Assembly (NCBI GenBank): GCA_046727435.1
Contig: JBKPCR010000410.1
Span: 1 to 17,139 of the forward strand
DNA from: CAVPRW01 sp046727435 [NCBI: bacterium]
GTDB lineage: Bacteria; Tectomicrobia; Entotheonellia; J063
DNA: 17,139 nt
Direction: 5' to 3'
Shown here one piece after another: positions 8,019 to 15,448 of this stretch. Position numbers and translations under genes: made by a program. Position 1 is the first letter of the stretch. Each line of letters begins with the position of its first letter. The notes below the pieces were generated by a model. The model worked only from the letters and a program-made list of their open reading frames with translations, did not search any database and was not told the origin of the DNA.

Positions 8019-8414
8019 TGTGTTTCCTTCGCCCTCATTCGAGCGGACTGTCTATTGATGGCGCTCTGCTTGATAACACGTCAAAGAGCGTCAATTTATG
8101 TCAATATATATTAAAATGGAGAATTATATGCCATCAGTGAGCACTCTCCGCCCAACTCCTAGCGCGCGCAGCCTCTCACAAGGGATGAGGGGAGGGCGCC
8201 AGGGAGAGCGGAGAGGAGGCAGGAGTGGGAGACAGTCTCACACCTGACATCGCGGATGAGGGGCACAGCAGTGGAAGTGAGGCGCGGCCAGCAGAATGAC
8301 GGCTCGATCTCCTGAGGCTCGCTCCCAGCGGCGCCGCTTTCGTCAGTCTGTTAGGAAGGCGGCAAGCTCATGGGTGAGAGGTGTGCCTCGCGTCGATTCT
8401 CATCCTGAAGACAT
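8019..8414. other. 396-bp divergent intergenic region
   Basis: The left third is AT-rich and carries the 10-bp-phased TTGAC repeats. The right two thirds are GC- and purine-rich and contain no recognisable gene. At 8225-8243 lies a near-palindrome, GTGGGAGACAGTCTCACAC, centred on A8234 with one mismatched pair. It could be an operator for the glycosyltransferase to the right, but this is unproven. Confidence 0.4.
8079..8104 (-). promoter_or_regulatory. Three TTGAC direct repeats with exact 10-bp period
   Basis: On the minus strand the sequence contains TTGACA, TTGACG and TTGACG, each starting exactly 10 bases after the previous one (plus-strand GTCAA at 8080, 8090 and 8100). They lie about 60-85 bp upstream of the ATG of the exported protein. 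Direct repeats spaced by one helical turn are typical of binding sites for OmpR/PhoB-class response regulators and similar dimers. They also resemble -35 hexamers. I find no good -10 box at the right spacing. The repeat itself is seen; the regulator is inferred. Confidence 0.45.
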
Positions 8415-9608
8415 TTGCCCTTGATACCTATAAGAAACCGTACTGTACGCATCCTTCATATCCAAAAAGTCGCCGGCATCGCAGGCTCGGAAAATCACCT
8501 TCTTGCCCTGCTGACCTGCCTACAAGAATATGGTTTCGAGCCAACGATGCTGGTCTTGGCCGACCGCAACGACCGCCCTGGCCCTTTTCTTAAGCGTATG
8601 CGGGCCGTTGGGATCCCGACCATAGTGATGCCGATCATGGCCGATCTCGATCCACTTCTTCTACCCCGTCTCGTGCGCTTCATCCGGCAGGGAGGGTACG
8701 AGATCGTACATACGCACCTATTCCATGCTGACCTGTACGGGGGGTTGGCTGCTCGGCTCGCTGGCATTCGGCTGGTCATCTCAACGCGTCACAACGATGA
8801 TGCCTTCCGCCGCCGGTATCTCTTTCGTGGGCTCATTGCCTGGAGTGCGCGTTACTGTGATCAGATCATTTGCATCTCGGAGAGCGTGCGGCGCTTCTGT
8901 GAGACAACGGAAGGAATTCCTCGGAAGAAGATGACGGTCGTCCACTATGGGCTTGCGCCGAAGGCCACAACCGGTAACCGCAGGTGGCGGCGCGAGTTTG
9001 GCTGGGGAGACGATGTGCCAGTGATAGGGATCGTCGCTCGCCTCACAGCCCAGAAGGGACACACTACTCTATTACGTGCAATGCCAGAGGTTGTGCGGCA
9101 GTTCTGCACCGCGCAATTGGTCGTGGTCGGTGATGGGGAATTGCGACGCGAGCTGCAAGGATGTGCCCAGCAGCTGGGCATCGAGCGTCATGTGCATTTC
9201 CTGGGATATCGCGACAACGCGGCGGCCATAATGCCGGGTTTCGAGATATTTGTCCTTCCTTCTCGCTGGGAGGGGTTCGGCCTAGTTTTCCTGGAAGCCA
9301 TGGCCGCTGGTCTGCCCATTGTTGCTACGCAAGTAGGGTCGATTCCCGAGATCGTTCAACACGGTCACACTGGTTTGTTAGTACCGGTGGACGATGTGCG
9401 AGCGTTAGCTCATGCGATTTGTACCTTGTTGGCAGACCGCAACCTGGCTCAAACCATGGGACAGGTTGGCCGGCGCCGGCTGAAGGAGAACTTCACGCTG
9501 GCGGCCATGGTTGAGCGTACCTGTGCGGTCTATGCACGCTTGTTGTCAGAAAGGCGCTCGCTCGCTGGAGTTGTGAGGAAGTCTGATGTTCAGACACCAC
9601 TGGCCTGA
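8415..9608 (+). CDS. GT4-family glycosyltransferase (GT-B fold)
   Basis: The 397-residue protein has the two-domain GT-B layout. The N-terminal acceptor domain starts RILHIQKVAGIAGSENHLL (the G-G/S-E loop) and has VHTHLFHADLYGGLAARL (about 98-115). The C-terminal nucleotide-sugar domain has IGIVARLTAQKG and VVVGDGELR, then EGFGLVFLEAMAAGLPIVAT with the E(x7)E motif at E286 and E294. Length is normal for GT4. Only TTG codons (8415, 8421) are available before the conserved first strand, because an in-frame TGA lies just upstream, so the start is non-canonical or the 5' end is damaged. It overlaps the next methyltransferase gene by 23 bp, indicating a shared transcript. It probably transfers a sugar to a lipid-linked intermediate in the cytoplasm; donor and acceptor are unknown. 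Confidence 0.88.
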   Translation: MPLIPIRNRTVRILHIQKVAGIAGSENHLLALLTCLQEYGFEPTMLVLADRNDRPGPFLKRMRAVGIPTIVMPIMADLDPLLLPRLVRFIRQGGYEIVHTHLFHADLYGGLAARLAGIRLVISTRHNDDAFRRRYLFRGLIAWSARYCDQIICISESVRRFCETTEGIPRKKMTVVHYGLAPKATTGNRRWRREFGWGDDVPVIGIVARLTAQKGHTTLLRAMPEVVRQFCTAQLVVVGDGELRRELQGCAQQLGIERHVHFLGYRDNAAAIMPGFEIFVLPSRWEGFGLVFLEAMAAGLPIVATQVGSIPEIVQHGHTGLLVPVDDVRALAHAICTLLADRNLAQTMGQVGRRRLKENFTLAAMVERTCAVYARLLSERRSLAGVVRKSDVQTPLA

Positions 9609-10380
9609 ACTCTATACCGGTCCTTGGATCGTGACCGGCAACGTCGCCAAAGTGAAGGTAGTTCACGAACTGCAATGTCTCATCGCCAATGGGTTGGCCT
9701 CCTCCATCCTCGATATCGGGATCGTTGGTCCGCAACCACTAGAGTTCTGGGAACCGCTCCTGGCGAGCTACCCCTCGCAGTTTCATCTGACTGGCATCGA
9801 TGTCTGGGGCATCGAGAAAGCGCTACAGGTGGTGGAGCAGCACGGCTGGGAAAAGCAAGTGACTTTGCAGCAGGGCAGTGGCTACACCTTGCGTGAGCTT
9901 TTCGCGCCGGAAAGCTTCGACCTGGTCGTGGCCACACAGGTCTTAGAACATATCGCCCAGCTGCCCCGCTTCATCCAGCAGGTGGCCACCGTCATGCGCC
10001 GTGGCGCGGAGGGGTTTTTCACCATCGATTCGGCGCACTATCGATCGCGGTATGATGTCAAGGCTCCCGTACGTTTGGCCAAGAACCTCGCGAAGAAAGG
10101 CCTCAGTCTCCTCGGCTATGAGGAGCATTATGATCTTCCCTGGCTTGATCAGCAAGTTATGGAGACGTGCGAACAGGGCGGCCTAACGATTCGTTCGTGT
10201 CGGTACTACAATTTGCATCCGATCAAGTTCATTCATAACCATGTTGTTCCCAACGATCGAAAAAATGCCTTTCTGAAACTCTGGTTCGACCTGGAAGAGT
10301 TCCTCAACGAGATGGATACGGTTGCAGGGTGCATCAAGCAGCTTTGCATGGGATTATATCTTCATGTCGCTAAGCCTTGA
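9586..10380 (+). CDS. Class I SAM-dependent methyltransferase
   Basis: The 264-residue protein has motif I as SILDIGIVGPQP (about residues 43-54), an unusual form with fewer glycines than the standard GxGxG. Beta 2 follows as HLTGIDVWG with the SAM-ribose acid, then DLVVATQVLEHI (about 113-124), GAEGFFTIDSAHY and a C-terminal helix-rich part. The ATG at 9586 has GAGGAA five bases upstream, which lies inside the glycosyltransferase gene; the 23-bp overlap suggests translational coupling and a shared pathway. A partial degenerate homologue sits at 6697-6902. It likely methylates a sugar or glycan intermediate, inferred only from the neighbour. The acceptor is unknown. Confidence 0.8.
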   Translation: MFRHHWPELYTGPWIVTGNVAKVKVVHELQCLIANGLASSILDIGIVGPQPLEFWEPLLASYPSQFHLTGIDVWGIEKALQVVEQHGWEKQVTLQQGSGYTLRELFAPESFDLVVATQVLEHIAQLPRFIQQVATVMRRGAEGFFTIDSAHYRSRYDVKAPVRLAKNLAKKGLSLLGYEEHYDLPWLDQQVMETCEQGGLTIRSCRYYNLHPIKFIHNHVVPNDRKNAFLKLWFDLEEFLNEMDTVAGCIKQLCMGLYLHVAKP

Positions 10381-10424
10381 GATTCACAGGATTCAGTAAA
10401 TTCGAACTACAAGAATCTCGAGGG

Positions 10425-10463
10425 TTCTCATTCCTTTGCAACCAGAAAACCCATGAGAATTTT
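10425..10463 (+). terminator. Weak candidate terminator after the glycosyltransferase-methyltransferase pair
   Basis: TTCTCAT (10425-10431) and ATGAGAA (10453-10459) form a 7-bp perfect stem with a 21-base loop, followed by TTTT. It lies 45-80 bp after the methyltransferase stop. The loop is long and the T-run short, so support is modest. The rest of 10381-10548 shows nothing recognisable. Confidence 0.25.
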
Positions 10464-10548
10464 GGGGATGGTTCCGGCGATACTCCTGATCTAAATTCAT
10501 GCAGGGGGATCAAACGATCTTGCAGGTCCTCCGCGCTCACGGAGTATT

Positions 10549-10665
10549 CTACTGCGGTGAGACAGCCACATCTGGGCTGCTGACAAGCTTTACTGCGAGT
10601 GTCGATGCGGTCTGTGACGCGGAGTGAAGGGCTAGAATGAGTATGCCCGTGTCCAACAAAATCTC
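10549..10665 (-). pseudogene. VapC-type PIN-domain toxin, N-terminal fragment
   Basis: On the minus strand the peptide EILLDTGILILALHSASQ, then VKLVSSPDVAVSP, ends at a TAG (10549-10551). ILLDT.IL...L is the first PIN strand with its catalytic aspartate, and SPDVAVSP matches the second strand just before the S.WE block of the VapC group with LLDTHILLWAL. PIN toxins are about 130 residues; only about 35 remain, so all further acidic residues are lost. The usual H after LLDT is G here. The upstream frame shows no convincing antitoxin. It is convergent with the antitoxin/PIN remnants that follow on the plus strand. Assignment rests on two short blocks. Confidence 0.5.
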
Positions 10666-10843
10666 CGCGCTCCGCCCGGTCAGTGTGTCGTCGAGCCTAT
10701 CCATTTGACTCATCGTCCCGAAGGGGTTATAGCTTTGCGTGCAAAGCATTGGAGAACCAACGGCCTTCGTCACAAAAATACTCATAACTGAGGTATGTCC
10801 ATCCGAGAAAGCTGAGGATAGTACACTGGAGGTGATTGTTGCG

Positions 10844-11133
10844 GTGGCCACAATAGCGGAACGGGTGGAGCAACTCCTTAGCCTGATGCGAGAGGTAGAT
10901 CTGCCTACCCTTCTTGCACTAGACCGCGAACTGCATCTCCTCTTAGAGCAAAAGGGGGAAAAAGGCTGTGGATAAGTCAAGGTACGACAGTCCAAGCGGA
11001 GTTTTGCCAGCGATATCCCCACATAACGGTTGATCCTGATCTTTTTGCCCTGGTCGGGATCCATCCCGAACATCCAGTGGAGGAAGACAAAACCCTGATC
11101 GGTGAGCAAATTTCCTGGAGATTGGCCGGGTGA
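10844..11133 (+). pseudogene. Antitoxin-like gene for the following PIN toxin, frameshifted
   Basis: A GTG at 10844 (GGAGG at 10828-10832) opens a frame with an amphipathic N-terminal part, ERVEQLLSLMREVDLPTLLA, then LDRELHLLLEQK. In a G/A-rich run near 10955 the frame is lost to a stop. The neighbouring frame continues with TTVQAEFCQRYPHITVDPDL, FALVGIHPEHPVEEDKTLI and GEQISWRLAG to a TGA at 11131-11133. That stop overlaps the PIN start (GTGA, 11130-11133), the coupling typical of toxin-antitoxin pairs. The joined product would be about 95 residues, acidic and helical, a normal antitoxin size. The family is not certain; the role is inferred from the PIN partner. Confidence 0.5.
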
Positions 11134-11264
11134 AGATCCTGATTGACGTCAATATCTTCATCGGCGTGATGACGAAACGGGCCAACTGGGAAGATAGCCT
11201 GCGTATCTTGAATGAGGAATGGCTGGCTGTTGGGACTATTGCCAAAGTCGAAGCCGATCTCTAG
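11130..11264 (+). pseudogene. PIN-domain toxin with an internal deletion
   Basis: The 44-codon frame begins MKILIDVNIFIGVMTKR and continues ANWEDSLRILN, a typical PIN first strand (LIDVNIF with catalytic Asp6) and first helix. It then passes directly to EEWLAV and AKVEADL before the TAG at 11262-11264. EEWLA near the end resembles the TPEEFLA-like C-terminal tail of PIN proteins. The central 80-90 residues, which carry the other metal-binding acids, therefore appear to have been deleted in frame. The start overlaps the upstream antitoxin-like stop by 4 bp. It cannot form an active nuclease. The PIN identification of the N-terminus is fairly firm; the tail is less so. Confidence 0.6.
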
Positions 11265-11325
11265 ATGTAACGATAGGTACGAGACTCAATGGATTGCACC
11301 ATGCTGCAATTTCCGACCGTACTCC

Positions 11326-11589
11326 TTAGTTGGCCTCCGCATGCGCGGGATCAGCATACTTGCGTAACAGCTCGTCTAATGCCTCTTCGCCACAGATCTC
11401 CCCATTACTGAGAAAGCGCTCGACCTCGACCGACCCATCACCCAAGAATTCGATCTCCCATCGTTCGCCCGGGACCGTGACCAGCACCATGATGGCGTCC
11501 TCACGATAGGAAGCCAATGTATAGTGGATATGCGCTTGCTCAAGTTTTTTCAACAATGTCGTGAGTTTGCGAAAGTGGTGCTGGCTCAT
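11326..11589 (-). CDS. Small conserved-type protein, possible immunity protein or antitoxin
   Basis: The 87-residue acidic protein starts MSQHHFRKLTTLLKKLEQAH and has a central beta-rich block, DAIMVLVTVPGERWEIEFL, GDGSVEVERF and SNGEICGEEALDELLRKYA. There is no signal peptide or membrane segment and no sign of decay. Its ATG (11587-11589) overlaps the TGA of the preceding minus-strand fragment as ATGA, so the two were translationally coupled. The order of a basic toxin-like C-terminal domain followed by a small acidic soluble protein is that of polymorphic toxin/immunity cassettes, or of a toxin-first TA pair. The VPGERWE(I/V)EF block looks familiar from small hypothetical proteins, but I cannot name a family. 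Function is inferred from context only. Confidence 0.6.
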   Translation of the reverse strand: MSQHHFRKLTTLLKKLEQAHIHYTLASYREDAIMVLVTVPGERWEIEFLGDGSVEVERFLSNGEICGEEALDELLRKYADPAHAEAN

Positions 11590-11813
11590 TTGTCGAACCT
11601 CTTATCAGTTAACAACTTACGAACGACTTTGAAGCCGGGCCTGTTTGCACGTGCCCCTGCTTCAATTTGCTCCCACGTCATCTGCATAAAAGTATCCCAA
11701 TCTGGTGACCCCTGCGGTAAACGCGCCTGCCTGATGCTTGCTTTCTTGCGCTTGAGGATATCGGCTACATTCTGACCCGCAAGATCCTGTCTGATGTCGC
11801 CCTCCTCGTTTGG
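11586..11813 (-). pseudogene. C-terminal toxin-like fragment without a start
   Basis: An open minus-strand frame runs from an in-frame TAG (11814-11816) to a TGA at 11586-11588. It includes QDLAGQNVADILKRKKASIR, LPQGSPDWDTFMQMTWEQIE and ANRPGFKVVRKLLTDKRFDK. The basic, compact sequence ending KLLTDKRFDK recalls C-terminal domains of polymorphic (Rhs/contact-dependent type) toxins, an assignment made from memory of the pattern. No ATG, GTG or TTG start is seen before the internal ATG at about 11702, so the N-terminal part of the protein has been lost. It is coupled by ATGA to the small gene at 11326-11589. An alternative is a headless host-inhibition toxin of a TA pair. Coding character is convincing; function is tentative. 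Confidence 0.5.
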
Positions 11814-12097
11814 CTATCTAACATCCTTTTTGAGAGCCTGTGTTCTGATGGTGACAAATCAACAAATGTCGGAGCATCCATAGTATATCGGATGCGTTCG
11901 TGCCAGGCTAGCCTGCATGAATCTAGACCCGAAGGGATCCAAGTGCCCGAGAGAATATCCCGGTGGTGCACGGCAGCGGTGGGATTGCCGAGGAGCTTCT
12001 TCGAGAGAAGTACTGGGTTGGTAATCTGATCTGTCCGACGCGGGAGGTGCTCACGGAGGTCAACAGCGATTAGTCGAGCATTAGGGGATCTCTGACC
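11814..12097. other. 284-bp stretch before asnB with an unassigned open fragment
   Basis: On the plus strand an open fragment at 11927-12073, without a start, reads ARENIPVVHGSGGIAEELLR, then EKYWVGNLICPTREVLTEV, and ends 25 bp before the asnB ATG. The minus strand is also open here. Neither is a family I can name. The asnB ribosome site AGGGGA lies at 12083-12088. No terminator or clear promoter is seen. Confidence 0.3.
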
Positions 12098-14086
12098 ATG
12101 TGTGGCATCTGCGGTGTGCTCAATCTGCACGGACAACCGATGGATGCAGCTGTGGGCCAGCGCATGATGGAATTGCTCTGGCATCGTGGCCCGGATGACA
12201 GCGTCAGCCTGACCCTGCAGGCGCCAGCGTCGCAGACGTGGCCGTCGATCTTCCTGGGCCATTGTCGCTTGAAGATCATCGACCTCTCGGAGGCGGCGCG
12301 ACAGCCCCTGGCCAATGAGGATGAGACGATCTGGGTCATCTTCAACGGGGAAATCTATAACTTCCTCGACCTGCGGCATGAACTGGAGCAACGCGGCCAT
12401 GTCTTCCGCTCATGCTCGGACACCGAGACCATTGTGCATGCCTATGAAGCGTTCGGCGATGGTTTTCTGACTCATCTCGATGGCATGTTCGCCTTTGCCC
12501 TCTGGGATGGACGGCGCCAGCGGCTGATCCTGGCCCGCGATCGGTCAGGGAAAAAGCCGTTGTTCTATGCCTTCGATGGCATGCAATTGACCTTCGCGTC
12601 AGAGGTCAAGGCGATCCTCGCGTGCCCCTGGGTGGAATGCCGCATGGCAGTGGACCATTTGCCCGAGTTGCTCACGTTCGGCTATGTCCCTACACCCAGG
12701 ACGCTGTATCACGGTATTTTCCAGGTACCTCCTGCGTCATACGTGGTGGTCGATCGAGATGGCCTCAAGGGCCCCTTCTGGTACTGGCGGCTCACCTTCT
12801 CCACGGCGTCAAACGGGCATGGTCCATCGGCTCCACAAGCGGCCCAGCGCGTGCGGGAGCTGCTGACGGAGGCGGTGCAACGCCGCCTGATCAGCGATGT
12901 CCCTTTAGGAGCCCTTCTGAGTGGCGGTCTCGATTCGTCAATCGTCGTGGGACTGATGTCGCAACTGATGCGCGAGCCCGTGCGCACTTTTACGATCGGT
13001 ATGGCAGATGATCCTTCGTTCGATGAACGGCCGTACGCTGAGATGGCTGCCCGTCATTTCAAGACCGACCATACGGAGTTCGTCGTCAAAGCCGATGCCG
13101 TAGCACTCATGGAGCGGCTCATCTGGCACCATGATCAACCATACGGTGATTCGTCTGCCATTCCCACCTATCTGGTCAGCAAGCTCGCACGTCAGCAGGT
13201 CACGGTGGTGCTCAACGGCGATGGCGGCGATGAGGTCTTTGCCGGCTATGACCGTTTCCTGGGGGCGCTCATAGCGCAGCGGGTCCCCAGCTCGATGGCC
13301 CCGATGGGACGGGCGCTCACACATTGCTTGCCCCGTCAGCAGGGCTATTACAGCGTGCGTCGTCGTCTGGAACGTTTCCTCGAAAATGCCGCTGCGTCTC
13401 CGGAAGAGCGTTTTCTCGGCTGGATTACCTACTTTCAGTGGTCCAACCTCAAGGGGTTGCTGCAACCAGAACTGACGGCCTCGCTAGAGCCAGAATCGCT
13501 ACAAACAAGTTTCAGGCAATGTTATGCAGCAGCCGAGGGATTGCCGCTGCTGCATCGATTGCTACAGGTCAACTTCATGACCTATCTGCCAGACGACCTG
13601 CATGTGAAGATGGATCGCCTCAGCATGGCACATGCGCTGGAAACCCGCTCGCCAATGCTCGACACGGCCTTGGTCGAGTACGTAGCCTCCCTGCCGTCGC
13701 ACCTCAAGATCCATCGCACTCGGATGAAATATGTCTTGAGGCTGGCCTGTCGCGATGTATTGCCACCAGTCTTGCGTAACCGTAAAAAGCATGGGTTTGG
13801 AGTCCCCCTCGGGAGTTGGTTTCGCCATCAGCTCCGGGGCTATGTTGAAGATACGCTGCTAAGCCCGCAGGCCCGGCTACGCGTCTACTGCAACCACGAG
13901 TTCATCCGCACGTTGTTCCGGGAGCATGTTGAAGGGGTACGACAACATTGGGATCGACTTTGGCTCCTATTGACCCTTGAGGTGTGGCTGCGGATGCTCG
14001 AGGATGAAGCTCTGTGGACACCACGGCGCGCTGCAATGGATGACGGCGTCGATGTCGCAACCGTGACACGGCACAGTTACGCATAA
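12098..14086 (+). CDS. asnB: Asparagine synthetase (glutamine-hydrolysing) family amidotransferase
   Basis: The 662-residue protein begins MCGICGVLN, with the N-terminal nucleophile Cys2 of class II glutamine amidotransferases, and keeps HRGPDD, FNGEIYNF and SDTETIVHAYE in the glutaminase domain. The C-terminal ATP-pyrophosphatase domain has the PP-loop SGGLDSS (275-281), NGDGGDEVFAGYDR (373-386) and RSPMLDTALVEYVASLP. All expected catalytic signatures are present, so it should be active. AGGGGA at 12083-12088 supports the ATG. AsnB paralogues are frequent in O-antigen and exopolysaccharide loci, where they are thought to amidate a sugar acid or another precursor rather than serve only asparagine synthesis. 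The adjacent glycosyltransferase (51 bp downstream) favours that reading. The product amide here is an inference. Confidence 0.92.
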   Translation: MCGICGVLNLHGQPMDAAVGQRMMELLWHRGPDDSVSLTLQAPASQTWPSIFLGHCRLKIIDLSEAARQPLANEDETIWVIFNGEIYNFLDLRHELEQRGHVFRSCSDTETIVHAYEAFGDGFLTHLDGMFAFALWDGRRQRLILARDRSGKKPLFYAFDGMQLTFASEVKAILACPWVECRMAVDHLPELLTFGYVPTPRTLYHGIFQVPPASYVVVDRDGLKGPFWYWRLTFSTASNGHGPSAPQAAQRVRELLTEAVQRRLISDVPLGALLSGGLDSSIVVGLMSQLMREPVRTFTIGMADDPSFDERPYAEMAARHFKTDHTEFVVKADAVALMERLIWHHDQPYGDSSAIPTYLVSKLARQQVTVVLNGDGGDEVFAGYDRFLGALIAQRVPSSMAPMGRALTHCLPRQQGYYSVRRRLERFLENAAASPEERFLGWITYFQWSNLKGLLQPELTASLEPESLQTSFRQCYAAAEGLPLLHRLLQVNFMTYLPDDLHVKMDRLSMAHALETRSPMLDTALVEYVASLPSHLKIHRTRMKYVLRLACRDVLPPVLRNRKKHGFGVPLGSWFRHQLRGYVEDTLLSPQARLRVYCNHEFIRTLFREHVEGVRQHWDRLWLLLTLEVWLRMLEDEALWTPRRAAMDDGVDVATVTRHSYA

Positions 14087-14137
14087 GACGGTATCTGCCA
14101 CCATACTAGCCTCGATATAACCCTCCCTTATATCTGC

Positions 14138-15334
14138 ATGAACCCCCTTCGAGTCTCTGACCCCAAAATCAAAATCCTGCGCGTCATCGCTCGGCTGAAT
14201 ATCGGCGGGCCCGCTATCCATGTGGTCATACTGTCGGCCGGCATGGACCCGGTGCGGTTCGAGTCCTTACTGGTCTCCGGCAGCGAGAATCCTGGCGAGG
14301 GATCGATGCTGGACTATGCCCTGTCCCACGGGGTGCAGCCGGCCATTATCCCTGAAATCGTCGGCGAGTTCAGTCTGGGACCGCGGGAGATGAGAGCGCT
14401 GGTGCGCCTCTATCGTTTGATGCGGCAGGAACGTCCACACGTCGTGCACACGCACACGGCTAAAGCTGGCTTTGTCGGCCGTCTGGCGGCACGCCTGGCC
14501 CGTGTGCCGGTCGTCGTCCATACCTTTCATGGCCATGTCCTGCACAGCTATTACGGCCCACGCAAAACTCAGCTGTTGCGTCGCATGGAGCGTGGGCTGG
14601 CTTGTCTCACCGATTGCATCATTACCGTCAGCGAGCAAGTGAAGCGTGATTTGGTGAGCTATGGCGTTGCTGCCGTCGACCGCATCCGGGTGATCTCTCT
14701 TGGCCTGGAGTTAGACCCCTTCCTGGATAGTGGCCCGTATCGAGGAGCGTTTCGCCGTGAATTGCAGCTCAACGGAGTTGAACGGTTGGTAGGTATTGTG
14801 GGGAGAATCTTCCCAATCAAAAACCATCATCTCTTCTTGGAAGCTGCCGCACTGGTAGCGCGAGAAGACCCGGCAGCTCGTTTTGTCATCGTCGGCGACG
14901 GCACATTACGACCGGCGTTGGAGCGCCAGGCGCAGGAGACGGGGATCGCCGACCGAGTGATCTTTACCGGTTGGCGTCGAGATCTGCCTGGCATTTATGC
15001 TGATCTGGATGTTCTGGCCGTGACTTCGAATAACGAGGGGACACCGGTCTCGGCTATCGAAGCCATGGCCGCTGGTTGCCCCGTAGTGGCAACCAATGTT
15101 GGGGGGCTATCCGACCTTATCCGTGAGGGAGAGACGGGGTATCTGGTGCCGCCGGGTGATGCCCCTGCGGTGGCGACCGCCTTGTTGCGTGTGTTGCACC
15201 AGCCGGAGATGGCCCGGTGCATGGGTGAGACTGCCAGGAGAGCTGCCCAAGAGCGTTTCTCGGCGCAGCGTCTTATCACCGATATGGAACATCTCTACCT
15301 GGAGCTGTTGGGGCGTAAACAGGTCTTGTGCTGA
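14138..15334 (+). CDS. GT4-family glycosyltransferase (GT-B fold)
   Basis: The 398-residue protein starts KILRVIARLNIGGPAIHVV (GG loop for nucleotide binding) and has VVHTHTAKAGFVGRLAARL (from about 102), followed by TFHGHVLHSYYGP, a pattern of capsule/O-antigen GT4 enzymes. The C-terminal domain has GIVGRIFPIKNH, FVIVGDGTLRPALE and NEGTPVSAIEAMAAGCPVVA with E300 and E308 of the E(x7)E motif. It is full length with no damage. No strong Shine-Dalgarno precedes the ATG. It lies 51 bp after asnB and 114 bp before the sugar transferase on the same strand, so the three are probably co-transcribed. It likely adds a sugar to the undecaprenyl-linked intermediate on the cytoplasmic face; donor unknown. 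Confidence 0.9.
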   Translation: MNPLRVSDPKIKILRVIARLNIGGPAIHVVILSAGMDPVRFESLLVSGSENPGEGSMLDYALSHGVQPAIIPEIVGEFSLGPREMRALVRLYRLMRQERPHVVHTHTAKAGFVGRLAARLARVPVVVHTFHGHVLHSYYGPRKTQLLRRMERGLACLTDCIITVSEQVKRDLVSYGVAAVDRIRVISLGLELDPFLDSGPYRGAFRRELQLNGVERLVGIVGRIFPIKNHHLFLEAAALVAREDPAARFVIVGDGTLRPALERQAQETGIADRVIFTGWRRDLPGIYADLDVLAVTSNNEGTPVSAIEAMAAGCPVVATNVGGLSDLIREGETGYLVPPGDAPAVATALLRVLHQPEMARCMGETARRAAQERFSAQRLITDMEHLYLELLGRKQVLC

Positions 15335-15448
15335 TCCAGATTGGGGTGCGTCGAATCACGCGTCCGAGAGGGTCAGTGGAGAAGCGTTGAGGAGCTGAAA
15401 GCAGAACCATTATAGCTGCTTGTGACATCAGAGAGAGAGGGATACCTC

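Noticed and set aside
10549-11109. 186-codon minus-strand frame taken as one gene
   Set aside because: Only its last 35-40 codons resemble PIN. The N-terminal part is antisense to the antitoxin-like frame and has low-complexity Ser/Arg composition typical of a shadow frame.
11927-12073. Plus-strand fragment with VVHGSGGIAEELLR, considered as a Rossmann/SLOG-type remnant
   Set aside because: No start, fewer than 50 codons and only a generic glycine-rich turn; not enough to name a family.
11765-12400. Long minus-strand open frame of 211 codons
   Set aside because: Its N-terminal third is antisense to the strongly conserved start of asnB, and the rest overlaps the toxin-like frame. No recognisable motif; the middle part (11830-12070) remains unexplained but unassigned.
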